Shown here: piece by piece, positions 11,695-22,409 of the stretch
Numbering within the stretch: position 1 is the stretch's first letter
How the letters are laid out: each line of letters begins with the position of its first letter
NCBI GenBank assembly: GCA_903813345.2
Contig: CAIIXF020000001.1
Location: 37,605,366-37,669,365, forward strand
Direction of reading: 5' to 3'
Source of the DNA: Owenia fusiformis
Lineage: Eukaryota > Annelida > Polychaeta > Sabellida > Oweniidae
DNA: 64,000 nucleotides
The notes under the pieces: generated by a model
What the model was told of the DNA's origin: nothing
Databases searched by the model: none
The model's input: the letters and a program-made list of their open reading frames with translations, nothing else
Made by a program: the position numbers and the translations under genes

Positions 11695-12230
11695 CTCCTT
11701 AAGATGGCGTCACTTCCGTAAAAAATAAAGATGGCCGACCGCAGGGAACTCTGGGAAGAAGAAATCAAAATGGCGGACGGCAATATGGCGTCAAACTCAA
11801 TAATCAAATTGCCAACTCACCCAAAACTGGCTGTTATCTTCTTGTATCTCGCACAGTCAAAAACGAATGCAAAACGAATGCAAAACTGCAGCAAATAATG
11901 ACAGCAAATAATCCAAATAACCTGTAGATTGTCTAATATAGTTCTCAATTCAAATCGATCACGCTCCCACATAAACGATACAAATTAACGAGGTCCTTCC
12001 TCTGCAAAGTCTTGGTTTACTTTGATTTACAGGTCACGATCTCACGCTGAAACCCAGACATCTCAGGTTGCATCATGGGAAAATACAACTTAAGTTGGCG
12101 GTAAATTCAAATGAAGCCATCTGATTGGTTGAGCTCTGTTGTTGGGTGCCTAATTATGCAAATTTATTCCAAGGCCGTCGGCTGATTAGGTCAACATCCA
12201 AGTGCCTACGTGAGATTCTGCACGTAGACG
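11695..12230. promoter_or_regulatory. promoter-like sequence inside the transposon
   Basis: Several AAGATGGC / AATGGCGG words (YY1-like), GCATCATGGGAAA, an inverted CCAAT (GATTGGTT) and an octamer-like ATGCAAAT lie within about 500 bases. These are motif resemblances only; no transcript start or coding exon was found next to them. Confidence 0.25.
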
Positions 12231-13146
12231 CCCAGCGAGATTTACCATGAAGTTAAAATGAAACCCCGAGAAATACCATGAAACGGAATAAACGCCCCAT
12301 TATCAATTAAAACCCCACATGAAACGTTATAGATACCTCACGTAAGTTTAACAATAAGATATGAGCAAAAACAACATGCATATTACATACAAATACACGT
12401 AGAATCGCCATATTGAAAAGCTTGAATCAGAGAGAATTTGAAATCTACGAATTCGTTTACAGTGAATATAAGATCTATATGGGCTAAATTATTGAATCCA
12501 AAACTATCTCTACACTAAACTCTATCTGATACACTATAAATAGGTGTTATATCTAGATTAAAACTCACCAAACTTGGAAAGATAAGGCACCGATGACAAT
12601 ACGATCGCTCAGCTTCAGTAAATTTATGTTACATAAAAAAACTGAACGATCCGATGTTCGGTAAATTATTAAAAATCCCACACTATGCCACCATTTGATT
12701 GAACAACCGTTGTTTTCTGGAGGAGTTAGAGGCTAGAATTGACACCAGCAGGGGTGTCACGAGCGACCAAAATATGATTCACTGCAAATTTCAAAACTGT
12801 GAAATGGAGGGAAATTTGAACTTAGGCACCTGAAAAAGAGGTACATTTGTACAAGAGTATGTATATCTTTTTGATTAACTTTCAATTGTGCGTAACACTT
12901 AAATAAATGTATAATGATTTCGCCAAGCATATTGAGTGCAGCTGTGAAGGGAAATTCGGGATTTTTTATTTTTTGATGTTTGGTCGTTCATGACAATTTT
13001 AGCCTCTTACTCAATAAGAACGTTTTCTTGATCGGAAATGATTTATCTTTAAAATGATATATACTGTACTACATGGCGTTGTTTAAAATATATCTTATGA
13101 ATCATTTATCTTTAGACCTAAGTATTGTTTGATTTGGCCCACCCTG

Positions 13147-13844
13147 TATACTACTGTTTTTGAAATGTCTGATAACATTCTTTGGTACTATTCTTTTTTG
13201 TTGTGTATTTGGCTAACTAATCAATTTTGGTAATACTATAGATTTAACTCTCTTGTAGTAATTAGACAAATAAAACTATGTAATATAAATACATGGACTA
13301 TAAGAAATGTCCAAATGTCAGACGTGAGTGTTATGGGAGTCAAACTTAATAGAGTGAAACGGTCACATTCTCATTTCCCCACCGGGACCAGGTGAAAATC
13401 GTTTTTAGCTAAAGAATCTGGAATCTTGAGTCTTAAATTGAACTTAATTGTTCAATTTCATCAGGTATAAATTATTCTAAATCACTTAAATAGTTCAAAT
13501 ACTACATGCCTGCTTCACGACGATCAAAATTGGAAAGAAGATTTTATGTAAATGTAATTTTAGGTGTCAAAACAATTCTATACATAATCAAAATCCAATT
13601 TATTGAGAAAAATGAATTTCAGCGAAATGTCTTTCTCAAAACTTCCCTCAATGAAAGGTTTATGTAAATATTTAAATTGCAAAATGTTAAAACTGCCGCC
13701 TGTTCATGAAAGCATTATTGAATTGCATTTGTAACTAACAATTTTCCGTACAGTGTTATTACGTATTTTGTCAGTTTCCCCTTATAATGGTAGTGGAAAA
13801 CGGTATATTCTGAAATCGACAAAACTCGTTTACTGTTTACTGTA
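13147..13844. other. short stretch between two transposons, nothing recognised
   Basis: About 700 AT-rich bases between the right end of the 3.5-kb element and the left end of the next mariner copy. No gene or repeat was recognised. Confidence 0.5.
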
Positions 13845-16275
13845 CGAGGGGTGATCAGGAATTTATGGACCGTTGGCTCTATTTTGCCATGTTTATCCTT
13901 TCTTAGTGATTTTTTCACACAATATAACCCAACTATATAGGATCACACCATGAAGATTTCATTGTTCTATGACATCATTATCCTATTATTTTGTTACCAT
14001 GGTAACTGGTGACGCGACAAGGTGGAGCTCAGAAAAATACCAAATTTAAAACATCTACAGTAATTTTATATGATGTTACTTTTGGAACACCCTGACGAGT
14101 GTATAGGTTGTATTATTCCATTAAGTATACTCATTAATGTTCATATAGTCCATGGTATGACTTCCGAATATGAAGGATCCGTAGCACAGTATAGCGCAGC
14201 AACATTTGAAGCAATATTTATGAAGATGTACATGTCTTGATTCTTTTAAAATACCATTTGCTGAAAAAACTTCCGGCTTTCGGGTCGAAAAATGTCTTTC
14301 ATCACAGGGGGTCAAAAAACGTAAATATTTTGATTCGAACTTTTATACATTTTATAAGACACAGACCATTATTCTAAGCATAAGAACAAAAATAGATTAT
14401 CATAATTTAAAAATATACTATTTAATTTTACCGTAGATGTCGGTGTTTAATTAGTGTAATTGTGCAAGTGTGTTTTTCAGATTTTGTTTGATTTTTCAAA
14501 TATGAGCCAAGCCGATTCAACAAAATTATGTGGAATATTTAGGTAATTTATGATTTGGAACATATTAGTTTTCTTACTATTTAGAACATTTTATTACCAG
14601 AATTTTTCCATATAATCGCAAGGGGTCTAAAAACAAATTATTGTTCATGTTTTATAAAACATAATACAATAACAAATAGGTAAGATTTATATCTAATTAA
14701 ATGTTACAGAGGTATTGGAATGTTCATATATTCAAAGGGCATGTCTAATAATCAATTAGAGTCATATGCAATCGAACGCCTTACAATTCTTCCTCGACGT
14801 TACTTGTGGCTACCATCAAGTTTTCTGATGAATGTTTCTTCTTTGACCTTACCGCTGGATATAATCAAATTTTAGGAAGATAATGATAACGATTTTTCTC
14901 AATTATTCATGAATTTGATCAAATCTTGATGGTTGTTTTATAAGCAACTGAGCTATATCTAACTACGGGAAATAGAATTTTAGCCGTAGTCCCAATTAGT
15001 CAAGGAAGAGCAATAGACTCTCCTTTATTGACAATTTTCTCCAATGAATAAAAGTGCATATCTCAAAACGAATTGAGACCCATTTTTGGATAAACTAGCA
15101 TAATCTAAGCATTTGTCATTCCAATATAAAAGTGATTCATTTGTAGCATTTATCTTATTAATACCTGAGAAACAATACAAAATGTCAATACACTGATTAC
15201 ATATTTTTGGTATTGATAAGAAAATAAACCTCAAACTTATAGCTTAGAAACCTAAATCATATATTCAAAATTATTTCATATTATTTTCTGTTGCATTGTG
15301 TACTCCAAATTGTGAAAAATTGGGATTTTATTTTTTGGTGATTTTTTGACCTCTGTTAATGGCAGGCATAATTCAGCCTAAAAGCCGGAAGTATATTGAA
15401 CGGTTATAATAAAAATCATTAGGGAACATATGTACCGTAGGTATGTTAATGTAAGGTCAAATATCGCTGCGCTATAGTGTGTTACCAGCTCCTTTATTAG
15501 ACGTCCTAGAGATTTCATACCATGGACTAATAGTAACTATTATTATTCTTCCATCAATTCTAATCCTTCAAAGAAGTTACCAGCACTTTGTAAGCATTTG
15601 TTATGCCTTTTCACCCAGTCCTGAAAGACGTAATACAGTCTTTGCCTACTTTGTAACATTGCTGTGTGAATTCCTGAAAGATCTCATTAATGTCCTCTAA
15701 GTGGATACCTCATAATTTGTTCTATACTCCTGGGAAAAGATAGAAATCACACCAAGCTAATTCTGGAGGATACGGTGCGTGTGGTACACGGCCTCAACCG
15801 ATGGAAAAATCACATTTTGTAGGCAAAGACTCACGCATATAGACTCACGTATAGTATCACGCCTTTCAGGACTTGGTGAAAGGCATAACAAATGCTTACA
15901 AAATGCTGGTAACTACTTTGAAGGATTAGAATTGATGGAAGAATAATGACAGTTACTATGAACATTAATGAATATACTTCATGATATAATACAACTTATT
16001 ACACTGTATGTCACATATTCAGCGATGAATACAGTGTCCAAACATCATTTAAAACTACTGTTGATTTTTTACATTTGTTATTTTTTCTGAGCTCCACCTT
16101 GTCGCGTCACCGGTTACCATTGTAACAAAAAAGAGGATTTATGATGTTATAGAACAGTGACATCTTCATGGTATGATCCTATATATTTGGGTTATATTGT
16201 GTGAAAAAATCATTAAGAAAGGATAAAAATGGCAAAAATAGAGCCAATGGTCCAGAAATTCCAGATCACCCATCG
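13845..16275. mobile_element. second mariner-type copy, with a further insertion
   Basis: Ends match the element at 2248-3297 (CGAGGGGTGATCAGGAATTT at 13845 and its inverse at 16275) and are flanked by TA. The inverted repeats run inward about 300 bases on each side. The transposase tail is present twice in opposite orientations: a decayed minus-strand piece near 15479-15800, with stops, and a short plus-strand piece near 15860-15950. The centre (about 14262-15396) seems to be a separate insertion with ends reading CTTCCGGCTTT / AAAGCCGGAAG. Confidence 0.8.
15479..15800 (-). pseudogene. decayed mariner transposase tail
   Basis: On the minus strand, pieces such as CDFYLFPG, QQCYKVGKD and KGITNA match the transposase tail at 2780-2930 but are broken by stop codons and frame changes. 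The order and orientation fit an inverted partial duplication inside the element at 13845-16275. Confidence 0.7.
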
Positions 16276-16662
16276 TATATCTTTATTAGGTAATATAAAA
16301 TGTAACAGTTGGAGACTTATGGACCGTTAGGAGCGTTCCTCCATTTATTTTTCTATAACTTATTGCAACCTATTATATTTTATCTTCCAGCTGATAAGGC
16401 GAGGCAGTTAAACCTCGACTTATTTACGATTTTATATATGTCAAGCAGTTCATGTATTACAATAAGATAAAATACACAATATGTAATAATCTACAGAAAT
16501 TGATTGATCTAAACTCACATATGTTTCAGCAAAATGAAAGTAAGATGAAAGTTGATAGAAATATCACGAGTATGGCGTCGCGAACCACCTTCGCAAAGGG
16601 GCTAGCCACTACGGCCGAAGACTGTAGTAGCGACTTGCTACTGTGGGTCATTACATAATATA

Positions 16663-17260
16663 CCGTGTGACACAATAAAAATGAACCCCACTCACACAAT
16701 GTTTCATAACTGTTTTGTCTGAAAGAAATCGCACTTGTTTTTTCGCACATTAAAACTTCAGTCCATTTTTCAACTTCACAAGAAGTTCCAGATGACTAGC
16801 TCACCTAGTTGCACATTTGTTAGCGTTACAGAATGTGTCGTCTATTCCTTTACTGGCACAACTGGATCTTACACAAAAATGACCCCCGCCTTTAACAAAA
16901 ATTTGGAAATATGTTATGATGATTTTCTCAACGACAACTATTTTATGTTGTGTTAAATTGAATGGACTTCATTTCCCTGATAGTACAAGCCAAAATTATT
17001 AGTATTATACAAAATTATGCTGCAAAAGCTGGGTGGCATTTTTTAGTGTATAACCCATGTGTGTCTGCAAAGGAATGGACGACATTTAGAGCAAATGTCT
17101 TGACGCTCATAAAATTTGACCCACTTGGGCTACCTATCTCTTAATTCTGGAGGTGCTTTCGCATTATGTCTACATTAAATGTGCAAAAGGACAAGTCTAT
17201 ATGTTAATAGACAAACAATTTATGCAACATAAGGTTGGTGTCATTTTTTGTGTCACCCTG
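16663..17260. mobile_element. 0.6-kb MITE with mariner-like ends
   Basis: Left end CCGTGTGACACAATAAAAAT and inverse right end CAGGGTGACACAAAAAATGA, each flanked by TA. The interior includes a stretch with CGACATTTAGAGCAAATGTC that recurs, diverged, at 26870-26950, so the family has at least two members here. The small open frames inside carry no transposase motif. Confidence 0.75.
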
Positions 17261-17585
17261 TAATAAACATTTTGATAAAAGATCAATTGAGTTGTCCGTT
17301 TGTGAGGTATATTGCTCCTACTGTATATTATGTTTATATGTTTTGTTTGTTTTTTTAAATCAATTATCACCCGACTGATTGATTGATAACAATTACAATC
17401 CTTGCCGAAGCAGAGAAAATAAATTGTAACAGTTGGGCAAATTAAAGTAATGATGCATATCAATACATATTTTTTATCTGTCTCTTCCACAGCTTTTAAA
17501 ACTGCACATGTATAGTACAGCGCAGTAACGCAGTACGTTCATTCGCTATTGATCTGGTGGAGTATCGCAGTCAGGAAGTAAAAAC

Positions 17586-17862
17586 ATGGCAGTCCGATGG
17601 CTGGTCATCGTGACAGCATTCAGTATTCAATTTTCAGTATTTTTATCAGCATGGGGTGAAAAGGTACGGGATAATAAACTTGCTCGACGAGCTAGAAAGA
17701 ACACAACGCGACATACCGGTCTTGAAGAAATGATTGACAATATGTTTGACAAATATGCAGAAAACTTGCACGATGCTGTTGATGCTACAATACAAAGGTT
17801 AAAAAATGACATGGAAACTGATTTGAAGAAAAGGATAACTCGGTACTGCAATACCAACAAAG
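17586..17862 (+). CDS. secreted protein exon 1
   Basis: Start ATG in context AAAACATGG. It encodes the signal peptide and the charged helix, and ends with donor AAAG|GTAAAC at 17863, phase 1. Confidence 0.7.
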
Positions 17863-18520
17863 GTAAACGTGTAATTATATATAATTATATGTTGTTTAAC
17901 TTGTGCCAAAAATTGGAGGGAAAGTAAACTTTTTTGTCAATTTTTGATCTATTTTAGAAGTTAAACCATGGTACACTATCCCCCTTCTGGAATAGCCGAG
18001 ATATTCGCAGAAAACTATTCATTTTCCATAAAAATGACCGTATCCTTCAAGTATGTATGTGACGTGTTGACATTTTTGCCAAACAGTCTACCGAATTTGA
18101 ATCATTTGCGGTACTATTCCCATGTCGGAAATTGAAGGCTAAGATTTCGATTTTTTGTTTAGCTATTGTCAAAAGAAAATAGTGCAAAAATTGGAAATAG
18201 AGCTTGAGTGAAATATACTTGACGGACGCCCCAGGTGTTATTGATATGATATTGCTTTTGACTTTATTAACAAAGTAATAAAAATATATCATGTTTCAAT
18301 ATTCTATTATACTAACATTAAATGCTATCTAAAGCTAGAAAAATATTGATTTTTGTTATAAGTGTTTGAGGCCCTTCAGACCGATGTGGCTCCCTTACTG
18401 CGCTGCGCGCGACCGTACGTCGACCAGAAAATCTACAAGGTCGCCGTCAAATGCGAGCACAATCGCGCCCTTGCGATTATACCGCGTTCTCATGGCGCCC
18501 ACATCGTCTCGATTAAATAG
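17586..18520 (+). CDS. small secreted protein, two exons, family unknown
   Basis: Exon 1 at 17586-17862 begins with ATG, and exon 2 at 18363-18520 ends in TAG. The junction CAACAAAG|GTAAAC...TTATAAG|TGTTTGAG is phase 1 and joins into one frame of 144 codons. Residues about 5-22 (LVIVTAFSIQFSVFLSAWG) are a signal peptide. A basic patch (KLARRARKN) follows, then a charged, probably helical or coiled segment (about 45-88). Exon 2 encodes LLRCARPYVDQKIYKVAVKC and ends HGAHIVSIK. Three cysteines are in the mature part. Exon 2 is rich in CpG and G/C third positions, unlike exon 1 and the flanks. I do not recognise the family. The acceptor has a weak pyrimidine tract, so exon 2 is slightly less sure than exon 1. 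Confidence 0.65.
18363..18520 (+). CDS. secreted protein exon 2, CpG-rich
   Basis: Acceptor AAG at 18360-18362, stop TAG at 18518-18520. The frame set by exon 1 is open to the end. Words such as CTGCGCTGCGCGCGACC make it far richer in CpG than its surroundings. Confidence 0.65.
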
Positions 18521-20652
18521 CGATGATAGGCTTATGGCGTTTCTACAAAGTGTATGTAGTGTACCAACGTAAGCGTGACAGTTCATCGCGCGGGGTATAT
18601 GGCTCAACAAGAGGATAATAAATTTTTAGCAAACTGATGTTTTCATCGTTTCAGAAAGATCTGGTCTTATTTCTAGATATTTTTACATGTATACGTGAAT
18701 GTCTGTAACAATATCCTGATGTCACGCTTAATTCGGTTGTACCCTGTGTTCTATTGAGATGTTATCTTTGCAATTCCCATTACCAGTGCGTACATTGTGT
18801 TCATTAAGTGTCATGGCCCCCTCCCCTAGGGTGGGCCAAGAAAAAAAGTTAGGGCCCCAAAAGTTTTCGGGACAAAATTTTGTAGGGCCTCAAGAAATTG
18901 GCCTTTTTGGGCATAGCTTGGCTTTTGGACCTTTTAAGGCCAAATAATCTATTTTCTAGTTTTTAGTTTTAGGGGCACACACCTTTTCCTGACTTGAAAC
19001 GTGCCCCCTCCCCTTCTTAGCCAGGGCAGAACTGTAAATATGCTGTTCCCCTTTTATACCACGCGTGTTCTAAGAGTATTGTGGCTGCATTGCGACATTG
19101 CGTTTCTACCATATGATCATGGCGACTTCATAACCCCTCCTCGTTTAAAAGCTGGTCATCAGATGTTTGGAAAGTTCAAGATGATCACCGGACAGTCAAT
19201 TCTTGAAAATAGTATAATTTTGTTATTTTTCAATTTAGAAATGAAAAGATCAGGAAATAATATTTACTGGCTATTGAAATGAGCTATTTATAGATAGTTT
19301 ATGTATTTTATCAATAGGCAAATAATACTTTCGTTGGAGATTTTCCTGAAAAAACTTGTGCCATTTCAAAAGTGTAACATTTTCCCGCTAATCAAAAACA
19401 ATGTATCAAACTCATGCCTTGTACTCTCTCTGAAACCAATAGAAAATATGTTATAATCATGTGTGTATATATATTCTTATATTCCCAACAGTATATCATA
19501 TTGATATTCAAATACAAATGAGACAATTGTACCCTATATATACTGTATGTATATCGATGTTGAGCCAATATTATAAAAATATTTTAACAAGGCATGACAT
19601 GACATGACAAAATATCATTACCCAGTTGCTCGCAATATATGAGGATTTAAGCCTTGAACTCAGTGCATTGTGTGCTGAACCATTCCACGAAGATGTTGTT
19701 TCAAAATCTTTGCATGACCCCGCAGGGGGAATGCAAAGTTTAGGAAACAACATCTGAGTGGAATGAGGCAGCCACAATGCATTGAGTCTTGGGGTTAAAA
19801 CCTTTTCACACATTGCAAAATATTTTCTATAAAATTGAAAGAATGAAGACTGCATTTAAAATACTTCTCAACAAATAAATTATTTTCACGATAATGCTAT
19901 TTCTTCGTCATGAAATTAAATGTTCTCATTCTGTAGCCTAATTTAAAAAGACCCATATTATCTTTTTAAAAAGAATCATTATGAAATTCTTTTCAAATTT
20001 AAAAAATCCTGGCTTAGAGAAAAATCAAAAGTAACAAATCAGAGACACAATAAGATATTGATTCACCAAGAACAGAATAAACAGTATTTCATTTCTGTAT
20101 TCAATCAATACAAACATGAGATAAAATCAGATTTTCGGCAAAGAAAGAAAGAGAAAAATTCATTATTACATGAATTATACTAATTTAATTGCATGATATA
20201 CTGTATAAGTGGTAATTTTGCCTAATCATTTTATTTGCCTATTGCCTAACTTTTGCCAGGCTCGGAAAATTAAATGTCGGAAATATTGTCTTCATAATGT
20301 TATCCAATGGGAAGTTTCTTGTCATTAGGAAAATTAAAATTAGGAAATTGATAAAATTTGAACATTCGGCAAATTAACCGCTTTGATTAAATACCACTTG
20401 TACAGTATGCATGACTATTGTGATTATCGCCATAATGTATATTATACAATCCTGTTTTTGATTAAGAGTCAATTGTGATGTCACAAAAACAATTGGAAAC
20501 GTTTACAACATGGCAAGTGCTGCAATATTATACGGTCATCATATCTCACTAAAGTCTTCATAATTTCTCTTATATATTAGAGACCACTTTCTCAATTCCT
20601 TACCCAGCTCAAATCAATCCAGCTTTTAGTTTTCACACTAGTTGTCACGTAC
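18521..20652. other. intergenic, with one hairpin MITE
   Basis: Contains a GGCCC-rich stretch at 18790-19015 with twice-repeated CCCCCTCCCCT words, and the hairpin at 19574-19838. No exon could be assigned. The first exon of the S9 peptidase may lie here unseen. Confidence 0.45.
19574..19838. repeat. hairpin MITE, about 125-bp arms
   Basis: Two inverted arms meet near 19725 (TGCATGACCCC / GGGGGAATGCA). Further pairs are AACTCAGTGCATTGTG with CACAATGCATTGAGT, and GATGTTGTTTC with GAAACAACATC. A related piece with CACACATCGCAAAATATTTTAAC occurs at 29535-29620. Confidence 0.75.
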
Positions 20653-22317
20653 CACGGGAGATAAGCAAAACGAGGGCGAAGCCACGGACTGCGACTCGCG
20701 TAATTCAAAACGAGGTTACAACGCATTATAGCTGAACAATGGCGGTAAGTCCAAACTTAATTTGGAAGGCATGTTAGGATTTGGGGTAGATTATTGGTTT
20801 GGATATTCTACAGAATAGCTAGTATGTTCCAGTCGGTGATCAACATATTCATACTCCACCTGCAATGGCATTCTTGGTGCTCGGCTGTCCAATAGTTTAG
20901 CATGAACACAAATGAATTCGAAATCTGCCACAAAAAATGTAATTTTGTCAATATTTGTCCCTAATATACCGATTTAATCAAAGGAATCAGAAATGACATC
21001 GAATTAATATAATTATTCATGTTTTGTTGTTACAATTACATCTTCGTGTGATATTTGGTAAGCGGAAAACGTACAATTACATAGAAAATTGGAATTTATA
21101 ATAGTCGCAGTCCATCCATCTGCCCAACGCAGTCCGCGACTCAGTGTTGCTTTATATCTGAAGCTGAACGCAATCACAGCCAAAGGTAGATAGCACAATG
21201 TGTGTACAGGTGTGGCCGAAATGGAGCAACTTTGGACAAAATTGAATATAAAGGGCTATTTTAATAGACCTACATTGTGTCTCAATCCATTCTGCAAATA
21301 TATACAAGCTGTCAAATACAGCTGAAATCATGAATTTATGGTAGCTAGCAATATTGATGGACTGTTGGAAAGATCATCCAAAATTACATTAACTCACCAA
21401 CTCTCCAATTATTTGATATTTTCCTGATATCTTAAATACTAGTTAATGTACCCTTCCCCAACAGCTTTTATTGCATCATCAAAAAGTTAATTGTTTCGCA
21501 TTTCCACTTCTTATAAAAAGTCTCACCACTATCCAATTATCTATATATTTAACCCTATCCACAAATTGGTTTGTAATAAACATATTACGTTGTCATCTTG
21601 CGCTCGACTGTTCTGCCAAATACGCTATTGAATTGCCATATTTCTAGGTCTTAAACGATACAATATAGCAATTTGGGACATTGATTCAGGTAATAGATAT
21701 ATGTTAATCAACGTAACTTTGAATGATAATCTGGATGCTGACTTTCTTTTCCTGAAACAATAATAGCGTAGGAATATAGTTTACACTATCTTATTTATTT
21801 CGTGTTCGCGGCTGGACTGCGTTGCTTAGAATATCAATGAAGGCTGTGTTGCGTTGTTGAAATAGCTTTGTTTACTGGACTGCGTCCACTATGGATGCGC
21901 AGTTTGAATCTAATTTTCTCCTCATGAACACATTCTATTATCAAATCATTTTCACGAATTATACTCGGAGCCTCAACTAACCTTTAGATAGTAGAAACGT
22001 GTTAAAACTCCTTTCAAATGTATAGTAAATTAAACAATATGCACATATTTTACAGGTAAAATCAGAACTTTGCAACTGTTTTAGCTTGATCTGGACAACT
22101 GCTTATTTTCTTATCTACAGACCAACAGTAGATACAGAGTAATATTTTGGTCACCGATTAGACACTACGATAGCATTTAAAATACCTGGATTTCTCTATT
22201 TTGTCGGAAGAAGCAGAAGGCACTGCCGGATGTCCCTCCGTTTTGGCGCTGGGCTGCGGTGTAAAGTTACGCGAGTCGCAGTCCGTGGCTTCGCCCTCGT
22301 TTTGCTTATCCCCCGTG
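20653..22317. mobile_element. 1.67-kb DNA element with 51-bp inverted ends and 5-bp target duplication
   Basis: The left end starts CACGGGAGATAAGC and the inverse right end CACGGGGGATAAGC; 50 of the first 51 bases agree. Both ends are flanked by the same five bases, CGTAC (20648-20652 and 22318-22322). Motifs with GGACTGCG from the ends recur inside at about 21110, 21810 and 21880. No transposase frame was found. A 5-bp GC-rich duplication and a terminal CAC recall Transib-type elements, but the sequence is not close enough to name the superfamily. Confidence 0.85.
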
Positions 22318-22397
22318 CGTACAGGCTAACGATGTGCTTTCATAATGCACGGCATTAGCTAATTGTATTCATAAATATGGTCTCTCTCTTTTTTCAG

Positions 22398-22409
22398 AGC
22401 CCGAGACAA
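22398..22409 (+). CDS. candidate 12-base micro-exon, copy 1
   Basis: TTTTTTCAG | 12 bases | GTAAGC. Twelve bases keep the frame. In the peptidase frame it gives the end of one codon, then PET and one base. It is duplicated 250 bases downstream together with its intron. Use in the mRNA is inferred only from splice sites and phase. Confidence 0.5.

Larger units (their letters stand above)
9671..13146. mobile_element. 3.5-kb non-autonomous DNA transposon with mariner-like ends
   Basis: The left end CAGGGTTGGTCAATAAAATA (9671) and the reverse complement of the right end, CAGGGTGGGCCAAATCAAAC (13146), match imperfectly, as do the next bases (GTTTAAAGATGAAT versus GTCTAAAGATAAAT). Both are flanked by TA. 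No transposase frame was found inside; most of the interior is the repeat array at 10185-11690. The imperfect ends mean this could also be two separate terminal fragments. Confidence 0.5.

Noticed and set aside
18366-18610. Frames on both strands over the CpG-rich exon
   Set aside because: Only the frame continuing from 17862 links to a signal-peptide exon; the others are shadows.
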